This document shows positions 1 through 6,580 of a stretch of 8,170 nt of DNA, one piece after another. Origin of the DNA: an uncultured Chlamydiaceae bacterium (GTDB taxonomy: Bacteria > Chlamydiota > Chlamydiia > Chlamydiales > Chlamydiaceae); NCBI GenBank assembly GCA_937884635.1, contig CALGBW010000036.1:1-8170 (forward strand). Reading direction: 5' to 3'. Under the pieces are notes generated by a model, which saw only the letters and a list, made by a program, of their open reading frames with translations, was not told where the DNA came from and searched no databases. Positions within the stretch are counted from its first letter, which is position 1, and the number at the start of each line of letters is the position of its first letter. The position numbers were made by a program, and so were the translations under genes.

Positions 1-566
1 CGGCTTTCACAAAAATAAAAGATCTAGGGCTTTTGGAAAATCGTTGTTTCCGTATTACCCTCGTAGTTATAACCATTTTGTTGCTTCTGGCGGGAATAGT
101 GGCCGGTGTTGTTTTGCATTCTAGTGTAGGGAGTAAAATTTTACCTGTGATTTCCTTACAAGTGGCAGGAGTTGTTAAAGTACTGACTTCTTCATTGCAA
201 TCAGGTGAGATTACATTAGGTAGTTTGCAATCTTGTGCGAAAATATTAGGGGGAACTGTGAAGGACTCGTCTGCAGATAGAGTTATAGAGAATACACCTA
301 TGGATAAGATCGTAGAGAATGCAGCTACGGATAGTAAACGTAACGAGTCTAGTAGTAGAAAAGAGAAAACAGCTCAATCAGATCATGTTGTGAATCAAGT
401 CAGTAACCCTCAAGCAACTACTGTCAGTGAAGAGGCGGTGGGACCGTCTGATGCGAAGGATGAAGAAGCCGCTGTAGAGAATAAGAAAACAACAAAGGAT
501 AAGACAACAGAGGTAAAAAACGAAAAAACTAATGAGAAAAAAGGGAAGAAAGGGAAAAAAGGATAA
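1..566 (+). CDS. CrpA-like inclusion membrane protein, 5' end missing
   Basis: The reading frame is open from the window edge to a TAA at 564-566. The only start codon near the edge is a TTG at 33, with a weak AGGG three bases before it, so I treat the gene as cut by the window. Counting from that TTG, residues 8-29 are a strong hydrophobic segment (ITLVVITILLLLAGIVAGVV), and 36-51 is a weaker one after a short loop. This is the two-lobed pattern of chlamydial Inc proteins, which sit in the inclusion membrane. Residues 78-177 are hydrophilic, rich in Lys, Glu, Ser and Thr, and end in KGKKGKKG. By position (convergent with tsp) it corresponds to CT442/CrpA. From memory, the segment before and through the first lobe aligns weakly with CrpA (LL, then F, K/R, LVV, LL), but the charged tail does not match. 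The Inc class is inferred; the exact role is unknown. Confidence 0.65.
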   Translation, partial: AFTKIKDLGLLENRCFRITLVVITILLLLAGIVAGVVLHSSVGSKILPVISLQVAGVVKVLTSSLQSGEITLGSLQSCAKILGGTVKDSSADRVIENTPMDKIVENAATDSKRNESSSRKEKTAQSDHVVNQVSNPQATTVSEEAVGPSDAKDEEAAVENKKTTKDKTTEVKNEKTNEKKGKKGKKG

Positions 567-576
567 GACAGAATCA

Positions 577-623
577 GATAGCGCAGGTGTAACAGTGCAA
601 CTGCGCTGTCAGGACACGTTTTT
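577..623 (+). terminator. Convergent intrinsic terminator, probably bidirectional
   Basis: GATAGCGCAG at 577-586 pairs with CTGCGCTGTC at 601-610. The stem has ten base pairs including one G-U, with a 14-base loop. A run of five T follows at 619-623 on the plus strand, after an eight-base spacer. On the minus strand the stem is followed by the complement of the A-rich end of the first gene, which gives a U-rich stretch. It lies 11 bases past the stop of the CrpA-like gene and 73 bases past the end of tsp, so it could stop transcripts from both converging genes. Confidence 0.6.
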
Positions 624-682
624 GTATACCTACCTTTTACCTATCTCCTCTCCTTTTGAGAAGGACAACGTGCATAAACATA

Positions 683-2632
683 TTAAGGATTTTCAGTGTT
701 TAGGGATCGTGTTCTTGCTAATACAATCATATCTTTCACAATATTGACTGATTCCTCCATTTGTAAATCATTAGATCCATAGTTTTGGTCAGTATTACTG
801 TGTTTCAAAGAACTAAGAAAATGATTGTAATTCAGGTTATTTTCAAGGCGTTGCTTACTATTAGCAATAAGCTGCGGTAGCATAGAACGCCATTTTTCTT
901 CTTGTTTCTGTAAATTGGGTAGGTAATATTTCTGAAACCAAGGGCGAATGTTTGTATCTAAATCCTGTAGATTATCGGATAAAACATTATCACATCGATC
1001 AGAGGGAAGAGGATGTTCTAAAAAACGTTCTCCTAAGGGGTCTTCTGCATAACGGGAAGAGATGACGATATCGGACTTCACTCCTTGTAATTGAGGAGAT
1101 TGTCCAGATGGTGCATAGTATTTTCCTACAGTGACTTTAAAAAAGTCATCATTTGCGTTGCCTGTGATCGTTTGGTGTTGAATTGTCCCTTTTCCATAAG
1201 TTTGTTCATCGCCTACAATGATACCAACTCCGTAATCTTGCAAGGTATGAGCGACAATTTCTGCTGCAGATGCAGAACTTTTTGATACTAAAATTGCCAG
1301 AGGCCCGTTATAAAATTTTTGAGGGGAGATAGTTCTATAACGTTTAATAGAACCATCGGCATAGCGAGAAACGACAACAACTCCATTCGTCATGAATAAA
1401 CCGGACACTTTAATAGCTTGAGAGAGAAATCCTCCTGTATTCTCACGAATGTCAAGAACCAAACCTAAAAGATTCTTAGCCTTTAATTCTTGAATAGCGT
1501 CGCGGAGATCCTGCTCACTAGAGATGTTATTATCTCCTTCATAAAAAGAATGTAGTGTAATTTTTCCGATTACTCCATCCCCATACGGTTCATAGGACAC
1601 ATCTACGCGGCGATCTTCTAGGAAGATTTTTTCTCTTTTTAAATGAACTGTTCGAGAATTGTCCCCTCTGCGTATTTTAAGGGTTACAGAAGACCCGGGT
1701 GCTCCTCTGAGAATTTCTAAAACATGGGTAAAGGAAACGTCAGATATATCCTGTCCATCCACATGAGAAATGATGTCCCCAGCAATAAGTTGACCACTTT
1801 TTTCTGCAGGACCGCCATGAAGAATTTCTCGAACGGTTACGCCTTCGATATCTTCCTTTAGTACAATACCGATTCCGCACATGCCTTTTTCTAGTTGTAC
1901 GCGCATGGCTAAAGCTTCTTCTTTACTGAAGTAGTCTGTATGTGCATCTAAACTATGGGCTACAGCCTTCACAATACGAGCGTGTAACAATTTATCTTTT
2001 TCTTCTTGAGAAAGAGCGTGTCCTTGTCCGTTAACCCCTAAGTAGATGTTTTCGTGATTTTCTATCTGCTTTATACATAGCTGAACTAAACGCTGTTCTT
2101 TCCCTCGGTACCGATCACTGTCACCATCGGATAAATGTAGGGCAATATAGGATAAAAGTAGGTGGTGTTGTCTGTCTTTTACTTCTTGGATTGATGAAGC
2201 CCATACTTTAGGACGTTTATGTAATGCTTTAGACCGTGCCTCTTGCACTAATTTTTCAGAATCTGAAGCCCATGATGATCTCCATACACGAGCTCGCAGG
2301 ATACTGTTTTGAATAGAAGTATCTAATTGATGGTAGGCAGAGAATTCATTAGCTCGATAATTTTTTAATAAGCGTCTACGTGCTTCTGAGGTGGCAATTG
2401 GAAAGAGGACCTCTTGTTGGGTAAGATATGCTTTATTGGTATCGAAGATTTTTGCATATTCCTCTACTGAGGTAGAAAGAATATCTGCTGTGATTTCTTT
2501 TGTATCTACGTGATAACTGACAAGTTTTTCAATCGTAGAATGGACATCTTGTGGGTCTTTTAACTCTGTCGAAAAACAAAAAACAGAAAAGAAACAGAGA
2601 GGCAAACCGAGTAGGCGAAGGAATTTTGTCAT
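683..2632 (-). CDS. tsp: Tail-specific protease Tsp/Prc (CT441 family)
   Basis: Secreted serine endopeptidase of family S41 that degrades proteins through their C-terminal tails, expected in the periplasm. It has 649 residues, about the length of C. trachomatis CT441. Residues 1-21 form a signal peptide (KFLR then a hydrophobic core). An N-terminal helical region covers roughly 25-230. A PDZ domain spans about 252-324 (CGIGIVL, GPAEKSG, GDIISHVDG). The protease core runs about 350-525, and a C-terminal helical domain follows to the end. The catalytic residues are visible: Ser455 in SSASAAEI, Lys481 in TYGKGTIQ, and Gln485. These are the numbers reported for CT441. The start is the ATG at 2632-2630; I see no good ribosome binding site before it, and the next in-frame Met lies far inside the protein. 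It stands 85 bases behind the small CT440-like gene on the same strand. Roles in cleaving host proteins have been proposed for CT441 and are disputed. Confidence 0.95.
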   Translation of the reverse strand: MTKFLRLLGLPLCFFSVFCFSTELKDPQDVHSTIEKLVSYHVDTKEITADILSTSVEEYAKIFDTNKAYLTQQEVLFPIATSEARRRLLKNYRANEFSAYHQLDTSIQNSILRARVWRSSWASDSEKLVQEARSKALHKRPKVWASSIQEVKDRQHHLLLSYIALHLSDGDSDRYRGKEQRLVQLCIKQIENHENIYLGVNGQGHALSQEEKDKLLHARIVKAVAHSLDAHTDYFSKEEALAMRVQLEKGMCGIGIVLKEDIEGVTVREILHGGPAEKSGQLIAGDIISHVDGQDISDVSFTHVLEILRGAPGSSVTLKIRRGDNSRTVHLKREKIFLEDRRVDVSYEPYGDGVIGKITLHSFYEGDNNISSEQDLRDAIQELKAKNLLGLVLDIRENTGGFLSQAIKVSGLFMTNGVVVVSRYADGSIKRYRTISPQKFYNGPLAILVSKSSASAAEIVAHTLQDYGVGIIVGDEQTYGKGTIQHQTITGNANDDFFKVTVGKYYAPSGQSPQLQGVKSDIVISSRYAEDPLGERFLEHPLPSDRCDNVLSDNLQDLDTNIRPWFQKYYLPNLQKQEEKWRSMLPQLIANSKQRLENNLNYNHFLSSLKHSNTDQNYGSNDLQMEESVNIVKDMIVLARTRSLNTENP

Positions 2633-2655
2633 TACAAATAGCTCTATTCATCGAG

Positions 2656-2670
2656 GATATTCGTAATATC
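2656..2670. repeat. Perfect 6-bp inverted repeat upstream of tsp
   Basis: GATATT at 2656-2661 and AATATC at 2665-2670 form a perfect dyad around a three-base centre. It lies 24 bases upstream of the tsp start codon, where a promoter, operator or mRNA leader would be. The symmetry is seen directly; any protein binding is conjecture, and an AT-rich repeat this short may be chance. Confidence 0.4.
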
Positions 2671-2681
2671 GGCAGGGGATG

Positions 2682-2716
2682 AACAAACTTGAGTTAGTTT
2701 GTTAAATTTTTATTTT
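2682..2716 (+). terminator. Terminator-like hairpin facing the plus strand
   Basis: AACAAACT at 2682-2689 and AGTTTGTT at 2696-2703 form a perfect eight-base-pair stem with a six-base loop (TGAGTT). It is followed at once by AAATTTTTATTTTTTT. On the plus strand this has the layout of an intrinsic terminator, although the stem has only two G-C pairs. Both flanking genes lie on the minus strand. Read that way the A-rich stretch comes before the stem, and the bases after the stem (CATCCCCTGCC) give no U-tract. Confidence 0.45.
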
Positions 2717-2717
2717 T

Positions 2718-2999
2718 TTATAGGGGAAGAAAGCGAGGGGAGACGCAAAGTGCATTGAGTATAAGAATACTAATGGATACTTGGTAAAGGAAACACCCAA
2801 TCATAAAGTAGGCACCAGCAAAGGGTAGTGTGACCTGAGATAAAGTTCCCAAAATACACAAAATAGTCGAGAGAACGAGAAAAAGAGCGCCCATAGCAAG
2901 CATTGCTATGTGTCTTAACAGCTCAGGAGAGGAATGGGGTGTTGTTGGGGATAGTTGATTATTTGAAAAGGATATGTTCATGACAATATTACAAAACAT
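2718..2999 (-). CDS. Small two-lobed hydrophobic protein, probable Inc (CT440-like)
   Basis: A 93-residue protein with a polar, Ser/Pro-rich N-terminus (SFSNNQLSPTTPHSSPE), then two hydrophobic segments at about 31-51 and 57-85, and a short end (SPRFLPL). Two close hydrophobic lobes joined by a short turn are the mark of chlamydial inclusion membrane proteins, which leave the cell by type III secretion. In position and orientation, between tsp and rpsL, it matches CT440, which is listed among C. trachomatis Inc proteins. The first ATG is at 2999, but the second Met (codon 7, start at 2981) gives a more typical polar N-terminus. Neither has a clear ribosome binding site. It has Cys at 3, 48, 69 and 85. 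Its molecular function is unknown to me. Confidence 0.75.
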   Translation of the reverse strand: MFCNIVMNISFSNNQLSPTTPHSSPELLRHIAMLAMGALFLVLSTILCILGTLSQVTLPFAGAYFMIGCFLYQVSISILILNALCVSPRFLPL

Positions 3000-3063
3000 G
3001 TGTCTGTGAATATCAGCAGATGGTAATTGTTTAGGAACAAAACAACAACATTAAAGAAAAAAT

Positions 3064-3069
3064 TTTATA
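3064..3069 (-). promoter_or_regulatory. Possible -10 element for the CT440-like gene
   Basis: The minus strand reads TATAAA here, inside GGTATAAAATT, a good match to the -10 element of the main chlamydial sigma factor. It would place a transcript start about 55 to 60 bases upstream of the first ATG at 2999. I find no recognisable -35 element at 16 to 18 bases, so the call is weak. Confidence 0.3.
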
Positions 3070-3142
3070 CCTCAGCTAGTTAGCAACAGTTTGGGTGAAA
3101 AAATAAAAAAGTATTTTATATGTGTGCTGCAGTCCTTTTTAT

Positions 3143-3167
3143 AGAGGAACCTCTTGCCAACAAAGAG
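3143..3167. other. Two mutually exclusive short hairpins
   Basis: AGAGG at 3143-3147 can pair with CCTCT at 3150-3154. The overlapping CTCTT at 3151-3155 can instead pair with AAGAG at 3163-3167 across a seven-base loop. The two pairings share bases and exclude each other, as in RNA switches. The first has a two-base loop as written, so its real form would be a four-pair stem. Such short stems often arise by chance. Confidence 0.25.
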
Positions 3168-3270
3168 TTTGATGCCTATACTCCTTCCTCGCTGAACTTG
3201 ATGAGTTTGTTCGGGCAGATTAAAAAAAGAAAGGGTTTTAATTTTCTTTTGGTTGCACGCAGAAGGCTGT

Positions 3271-3294
3271 TTATAAGCGCTTTTTTTCTTATAA
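3271..3294 (+). terminator. Inverted repeat enclosing a T-run, possible terminator
   Basis: TTATAAG at 3271-3277 and CTTATAA at 3288-3294 are perfect inverted copies around CGCTTTTTTT. Within it, AAGCGCTT (3275-3282) is itself a palindrome and leads into the run of seven T at 3281-3287. The T-run would suit the end of a plus-strand transcript, but the stems are AT-rich and weak. No plus-strand gene ends here, so it matters only if the gap makes a small RNA. Confidence 0.25.
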
Positions 3295-3358
3295 GAGAGA
3301 GGGTGTTTTCTGTTTCTTTCATTGAAGAAATAAGTTGATAAAACGCCGAAGTTTCGTC

Positions 3359-3388
3359 TTTCCATAAAATCTGTCCCGACTGTATAGT
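3359..3388 (+). promoter_or_regulatory. Candidate distal promoter for the rpsL operon
   Basis: TTTCCA at 3359-3364 (four of six to TTGACA) and TATAGT at 3383-3388 (five of six to TATAAT) are 18 bases apart. The transcript would start near 3395 and carry a leader of about 170 bases before rpsL. Confidence 0.35.
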
Positions 3389-3395
3389 TCTGCGC

Positions 3396-3425
3396 ATTAC
3401 AGGGTGACACATGCCCGAATATACT
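3396..3425 (+). promoter_or_regulatory. Candidate proximal promoter for the rpsL operon
   Basis: ATTACA at 3396-3401 (four of six to TTGACA) and TATACT at 3420-3425 (five of six to TATAAT) are 18 bases apart. The transcript would start near 3432 and carry a leader of about 135 bases. It lies just after the distal candidate, so the two could act as a tandem pair, as is common for ribosomal protein operons. Confidence 0.35.
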
Positions 3426-3566
3426 TGCTTGAAGACCGTAATGATTTCTTGATTTGCTTCTGGAGCATTTCTCTATGTATGGTTTTCAATCTGTTATCAA
3501 AAAGGTTTTTTCTTCCTTAACTTTTTTTGAAGAGAGTGCCGGAATTTGTGGAATTGAGAAGGATAC

Positions 3567-3938
3567 ATGCCAACCATTAATCAGTTAATACGCAATAAGC
3601 GTCAATCTAGCGCATCCAGAAAGAAATCCCCTGCATTGCAAAGATGCCCCCAAAGAAGGGGAGTATGTCTCCAAGTTAAGACAAAAACACCTAAAAAGCC
3701 TAACTCCGCTTTGCGAAAAGTTGCCTGGGTACGTCTGTCTAATGGGCAGGAGGTTATTGCTTATATCGGTGGTGAGGGGCATAACTTGCAGGAGCACAGC
3801 ATTGTTTTAGTTCAAGGTGGTCGAGTAAAAGACTTGCCCGGGGTGCGTTATCATATTGTACGAGGCGCTTTAGATTGTGCTGCTGTAAAAAATAGAAAAC
3901 AAAGTCGCTCTAGATATGGAGCGAAACGTCCTAAATAG
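3567..3938 (+). CDS. rpsL: 30S ribosomal protein S12
   Basis: S12 sits at the decoding centre of the small ribosomal subunit and helps check codon-anticodon pairing. The 123-residue length is normal. The conserved core is present: TPKKPNSALRKV at 41-52, GGEGHNLQEHS at 68-78, GGRVKDLPGVRYH at 84-96 and RSRYGAKRPK at the end. Lys43 and Lys88, the positions where changes give streptomycin resistance in other bacteria, are wild type. Asp89 is the residue methylthiolated in E. coli. The chlamydial-looking KVAWVRLSNGQEV replaces the KVCRVRLTNGFEV of E. coli. The ATG at 3567 follows GAGAAGGA, with only three bases between. It is the first gene of the translation operon. Confidence 0.97.
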   Translation: MPTINQLIRNKRQSSASRKKSPALQRCPQRRGVCLQVKTKTPKKPNSALRKVAWVRLSNGQEVIAYIGGEGHNLQEHSIVLVQGGRVKDLPGVRYHIVRGALDCAAVKNRKQSRSRYGAKRPK

Positions 3939-3973
3939 GGTTGTTTTTCGTAAGGTAGAAACGAGGTTAATTT

Positions 3974-4447
3974 ATGTCTAGACGACATGCTGCTGAGAAA
4001 AAAGAAATTCCAGGCGATCCTATTTACGGGAGTGTGATTCTGGAGAGATTTATCAACAAAATCATGATGCATGGCAAAAAAAGCATCGCAAGAAAGATTG
4101 TTTATTCTGCTCTAGAGCGTTTCGCTAAGAAAGTCGGTATAGAGAATCCATTGCAAGGTTTTGAAGAAGCTTTAGAAAATGCAAAACCATTGTTGGAGGT
4201 CCGTTCTCGTCGAGTTGGTGGAGCTACTTACCAAGTTCCTGTTGAAGTGGCCCCTGAAAGAAAGAACTGTTTGGCTATGCAATGGATTATTAAGAATGCT
4301 CGTAGTAAGCCAGGCAAGTCTATGGAAGTAGGATTGGCTGCTGAGCTTGTGGATTGTTACAACAAACAAGGAACCACAATTAAGAAACGGGAAGATACTC
4401 ACCGTATGGCTGAAGCGAATAAAGCATTTGCTCATTATAAGTGGTAA
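3974..4447 (+). CDS. rpsG: 30S ribosomal protein S7
   Basis: S7 is a primary binder of the 3' domain of 16S rRNA, starts assembly of the head of the small subunit and contacts tRNA at the exit site. The 157 residues are a normal length. Typical stretches are RRHAAEKKEIPGDPIYGS near the start, LLEVRSRRVGGATYQVPVEV in the beta-ribbon region, and the ending HRMAEANKAFAHYKW. The ATG is preceded by GAGG with seven bases between. It follows rpsL after 35 bases. In E. coli this gap is longer and carries the site where S7 represses the operon; here it looks too short for the same structure, so feedback, if present, should work differently. Confidence 0.97.
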   Translation: MSRRHAAEKKEIPGDPIYGSVILERFINKIMMHGKKSIARKIVYSALERFAKKVGIENPLQGFEEALENAKPLLEVRSRRVGGATYQVPVEVAPERKNCLAMQWIIKNARSKPGKSMEVGLAAELVDCYNKQGTTIKKREDTHRMAEANKAFAHYKW

Positions 4448-4487
4448 GAAGAAGTTTAGGGATTTTTGAAAGAGGCGTAAAGAGTTG

Positions 4488-6572
4488 ATGAACAGCAAAG
4501 AATTCGATTTAAGCGCAATTAGAAACATCGGTATCATGGCGCATATCGATGCAGGGAAAACGACGACAACAGAAAGAATTCTTTATTACGCCGGGAGAAC
4601 TCACAAGATTGGTGAGGTCCATGAAGGTGGCGCTACGATGGACTGGATGGAGCAGGAGCAGGAGAGGGGGATTACAATTACCTCTGCTGCGACAACTGTT
4701 TTTTGGTTGGGCGCTAAAATCAATATTATCGATACTCCCGGGCACGTAGACTTCACGATTGAGGTGGAGCGTTCTTTACGTGTTTTAGATGGAGCTGTTG
4801 CTGTTTTTGATGCTGTTTCCGGAGTTGAGCCTCAGTCTGAAACTGTATGGAGACAAGCGAATAAGTACGGTGTTCCTCGGATCGCTTTCGTTAACAAAAT
4901 GGATCGTATGGGAGCAAATTACTTTGCTGCTGTCGAGTCTATGAAAGAGAAATTGGGAGCCAATGCAGTTGCTGTTCACTGCCCTATTGGTTCAGAAAGT
5001 CAATTTGTTGGAATGGTTGACTTGATTTCTAAGAAGGCTTTGTACTTTTTAGATGAGACTCTTGGAGCTAAGTGGGAAGAAAGAGAAATCCCTGAAGAAT
5101 TACAAGAAAAATGCGCAGAGTTGCGCTCCCTTCTTTTGGAAGAGTTGGCTACTGTAGATGAAGGGAACGAAGCTTTCATGATGAAAGTTTTAGAGGATCC
5201 AGATTCTATTTCGGAAGAAGAAATTCATGCTGTCATGCGTAAAGGGGTTATCGCTAATAAGATTAACCCGGTGCTTTGCGGAACGGCATTTAAGAATAAG
5301 GGTGTTCAGCAGCTTCTAGACGTGATTGTAAAGTGGTTGCCATCACCTTTGGATCGTGGTGAAGTAAGAGGAATTAACCTCAAGACAAACCAAGAGGTTG
5401 TTCTTTCCCCAAGCAAAGACGGTCCTTTAGCAGCTTTAGCTTTCAAAATCATGACAGACCCTTATGTCGGTCGTATCACATTTATTCGTATTTATTCTGG
5501 TACGCTGAAGAAAGGCTCTGCCATTCTGAATTCTACAAAAGATAAAAAAGAACGTATTTCTAGACTGTTAGAAATGCATGCTAATGAAAGAACTGATAGG
5601 GATGAGTTTACTGTTGGTGACATCGGAGCTTGCGTTGGTTTGAAGTTCTCTGTAACAGGGGATACTTTATGCGATGAGAATCAGGAAATTGTGCTTGAAC
5701 GCATTGAGATTCCTGAGCCAGTTATTGATATGGCTATTGAGCCAAAATCAAAGGGGGATCGTGAAAAACTTGCTCAAGCATTAAGTGCTCTTTCTGAAGA
5801 AGATCCTACGTTCCGAGTAACAAGTAATGAGGAAACCGGACAGACAATTATTTCTGGAATGGGCGAGCTTCATTTGGATATTTTACGTGATCGTATGATC
5901 CGAGAGTTTAAAGTAGAAGCGAATGTCGGCAAGCCTCAGGTTTCTTATAAAGAGACAATTACGAAAAGCAGTAATAGTGAAACGAAATACGTTAAACAGT
6001 CTGGTGGTCGGGGGCAGTACGCTCACGTATGTTTAGAAATTGAGCCTAACGAGCCAGGCAAAGGTAACGAGATTGTTAGTAAGATTGTCGGTGGTGTGAT
6101 TCCTAAAGAGTACATCCCGGCCGTGATTAAAGGTATTGAGGAAGGGCTAAATTCTGGGGTACTAGCTGGTTATGGTTTAGTTGACGTCAAGGTAAGTATC
6201 GTATTCGGTTCTTATCACGAAGTGGACTCCAGTGAAATGGCATTTAAAATCTGCGGTTCTATGGCAGTGAAGGAAGCTTGCAGAAAAGCAGCTCCTGTAA
6301 TTCTAGAGCCAATTATGAAAGTAGCTGTAACAACTCCTGAGGATCATCTTGGGGATGTGATAGGTGACTTAAACCGTCGTAGAGGAAAAATTCTTGGACA
6401 GGAATCCTCTAAGAACATGGCGCAGGTTAATGCTGAGGTTCCTTTAAGTGAAATGTTTGGATACACAACTTCTTTGAGATCTTTGACTTCCGGTCGAGCC
6501 ACATCAACGATGGAACCAGCATTCTTTGCTAAAGTTCCTCAAAAAATTCAAGAAGAGATTGTTAAGAAGTAA
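4488..6572 (+). CDS. fusA: Elongation factor G
   Basis: EF-G is the GTPase that moves tRNAs and mRNA through the ribosome after each peptide bond, and with RRF recycles ribosomes. The 694 residues match the usual chlamydial length. GTP-binding motifs are complete: AHIDAGKT at 18-25, RGITI at 60-64, DTPGH at 82-86, NKMD at 136-139 and GTAFKN at 265-270. Downstream are the domain III signature SGMGELHLDILRDRM, the domain IV stretch GGRGQYAHV and the domain V end. I chose the ATG at 4488, which aligns with other chlamydial EF-G proteins. A TTG directly before it (4485) is in frame and would add one residue. AGAGG lies 12 bases before the ATG but nine before the TTG. It follows rpsG after 40 bases. 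Confidence 0.97.
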   Translation: MNSKEFDLSAIRNIGIMAHIDAGKTTTTERILYYAGRTHKIGEVHEGGATMDWMEQEQERGITITSAATTVFWLGAKINIIDTPGHVDFTIEVERSLRVLDGAVAVFDAVSGVEPQSETVWRQANKYGVPRIAFVNKMDRMGANYFAAVESMKEKLGANAVAVHCPIGSESQFVGMVDLISKKALYFLDETLGAKWEEREIPEELQEKCAELRSLLLEELATVDEGNEAFMMKVLEDPDSISEEEIHAVMRKGVIANKINPVLCGTAFKNKGVQQLLDVIVKWLPSPLDRGEVRGINLKTNQEVVLSPSKDGPLAALAFKIMTDPYVGRITFIRIYSGTLKKGSAILNSTKDKKERISRLLEMHANERTDRDEFTVGDIGACVGLKFSVTGDTLCDENQEIVLERIEIPEPVIDMAIEPKSKGDREKLAQALSALSEEDPTFRVTSNEETGQTIISGMGELHLDILRDRMIREFKVEANVGKPQVSYKETITKSSNSETKYVKQSGGRGQYAHVCLEIEPNEPGKGNEIVSKIVGGVIPKEYIPAVIKGIEEGLNSGVLAGYGLVDVKVSIVFGSYHEVDSSEMAFKICGSMAVKEACRKAAPVILEPIMKVAVTTPEDHLGDVIGDLNRRRGKILGQESSKNMAQVNAEVPLSEMFGYTTSLRSLTSGRATSTMEPAFFAKVPQKIQEEIVKK

Positions 6573-6580
6573 GGGAATAT

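Larger units (their letters stand above)
3000..3566. other. Long divergent intergenic region without a convincing gene
   Basis: About 570 bases separate the divergent CT440-like gene and rpsL. Short open frames exist on both strands (minus 3072-3410 and 3176-3412, plus 3120-3338). They overlap each other, lack ribosome binding sites, and encode compositions typical of non-coding AT-rich DNA. The region holds a possible minus-strand promoter near 3064, hairpins at 3143-3167 and 3271-3294, two possible rpsL promoters, and a leader before rpsL. The space could encode a small RNA, or could be remains of a lost gene. Neither is proven by the sequence. Confidence 0.6.

Noticed and set aside
532..747. 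Separate 71-codon gene overlapping the end of the CrpA-like gene
   Set aside because: It begins inside the purine tract, runs across the terminator hairpin and the end of tsp, and has no ribosome binding site of its own. It is considered only as a frameshift product.
1091..1285. Plus-strand open frame of 64 codons inside tsp
   Set aside because: It is antisense to the conserved protease core of Tsp, whose coding explains the sequence.
3072..3412. Open frames of 112 and 78 codons on the minus strand, and 72 codons on the plus strand (3120-3338)
   Set aside because: They overlap each other, one needs a GTG start, none has a ribosome binding site, and their protein composition looks random. 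They also cover the promoter candidates for rpsL.
3938..3974. S7 autoregulation site as in E. coli between rpsL and rpsG
   Set aside because: Only 35 bases separate the genes, and I see no structure like the E. coli site.
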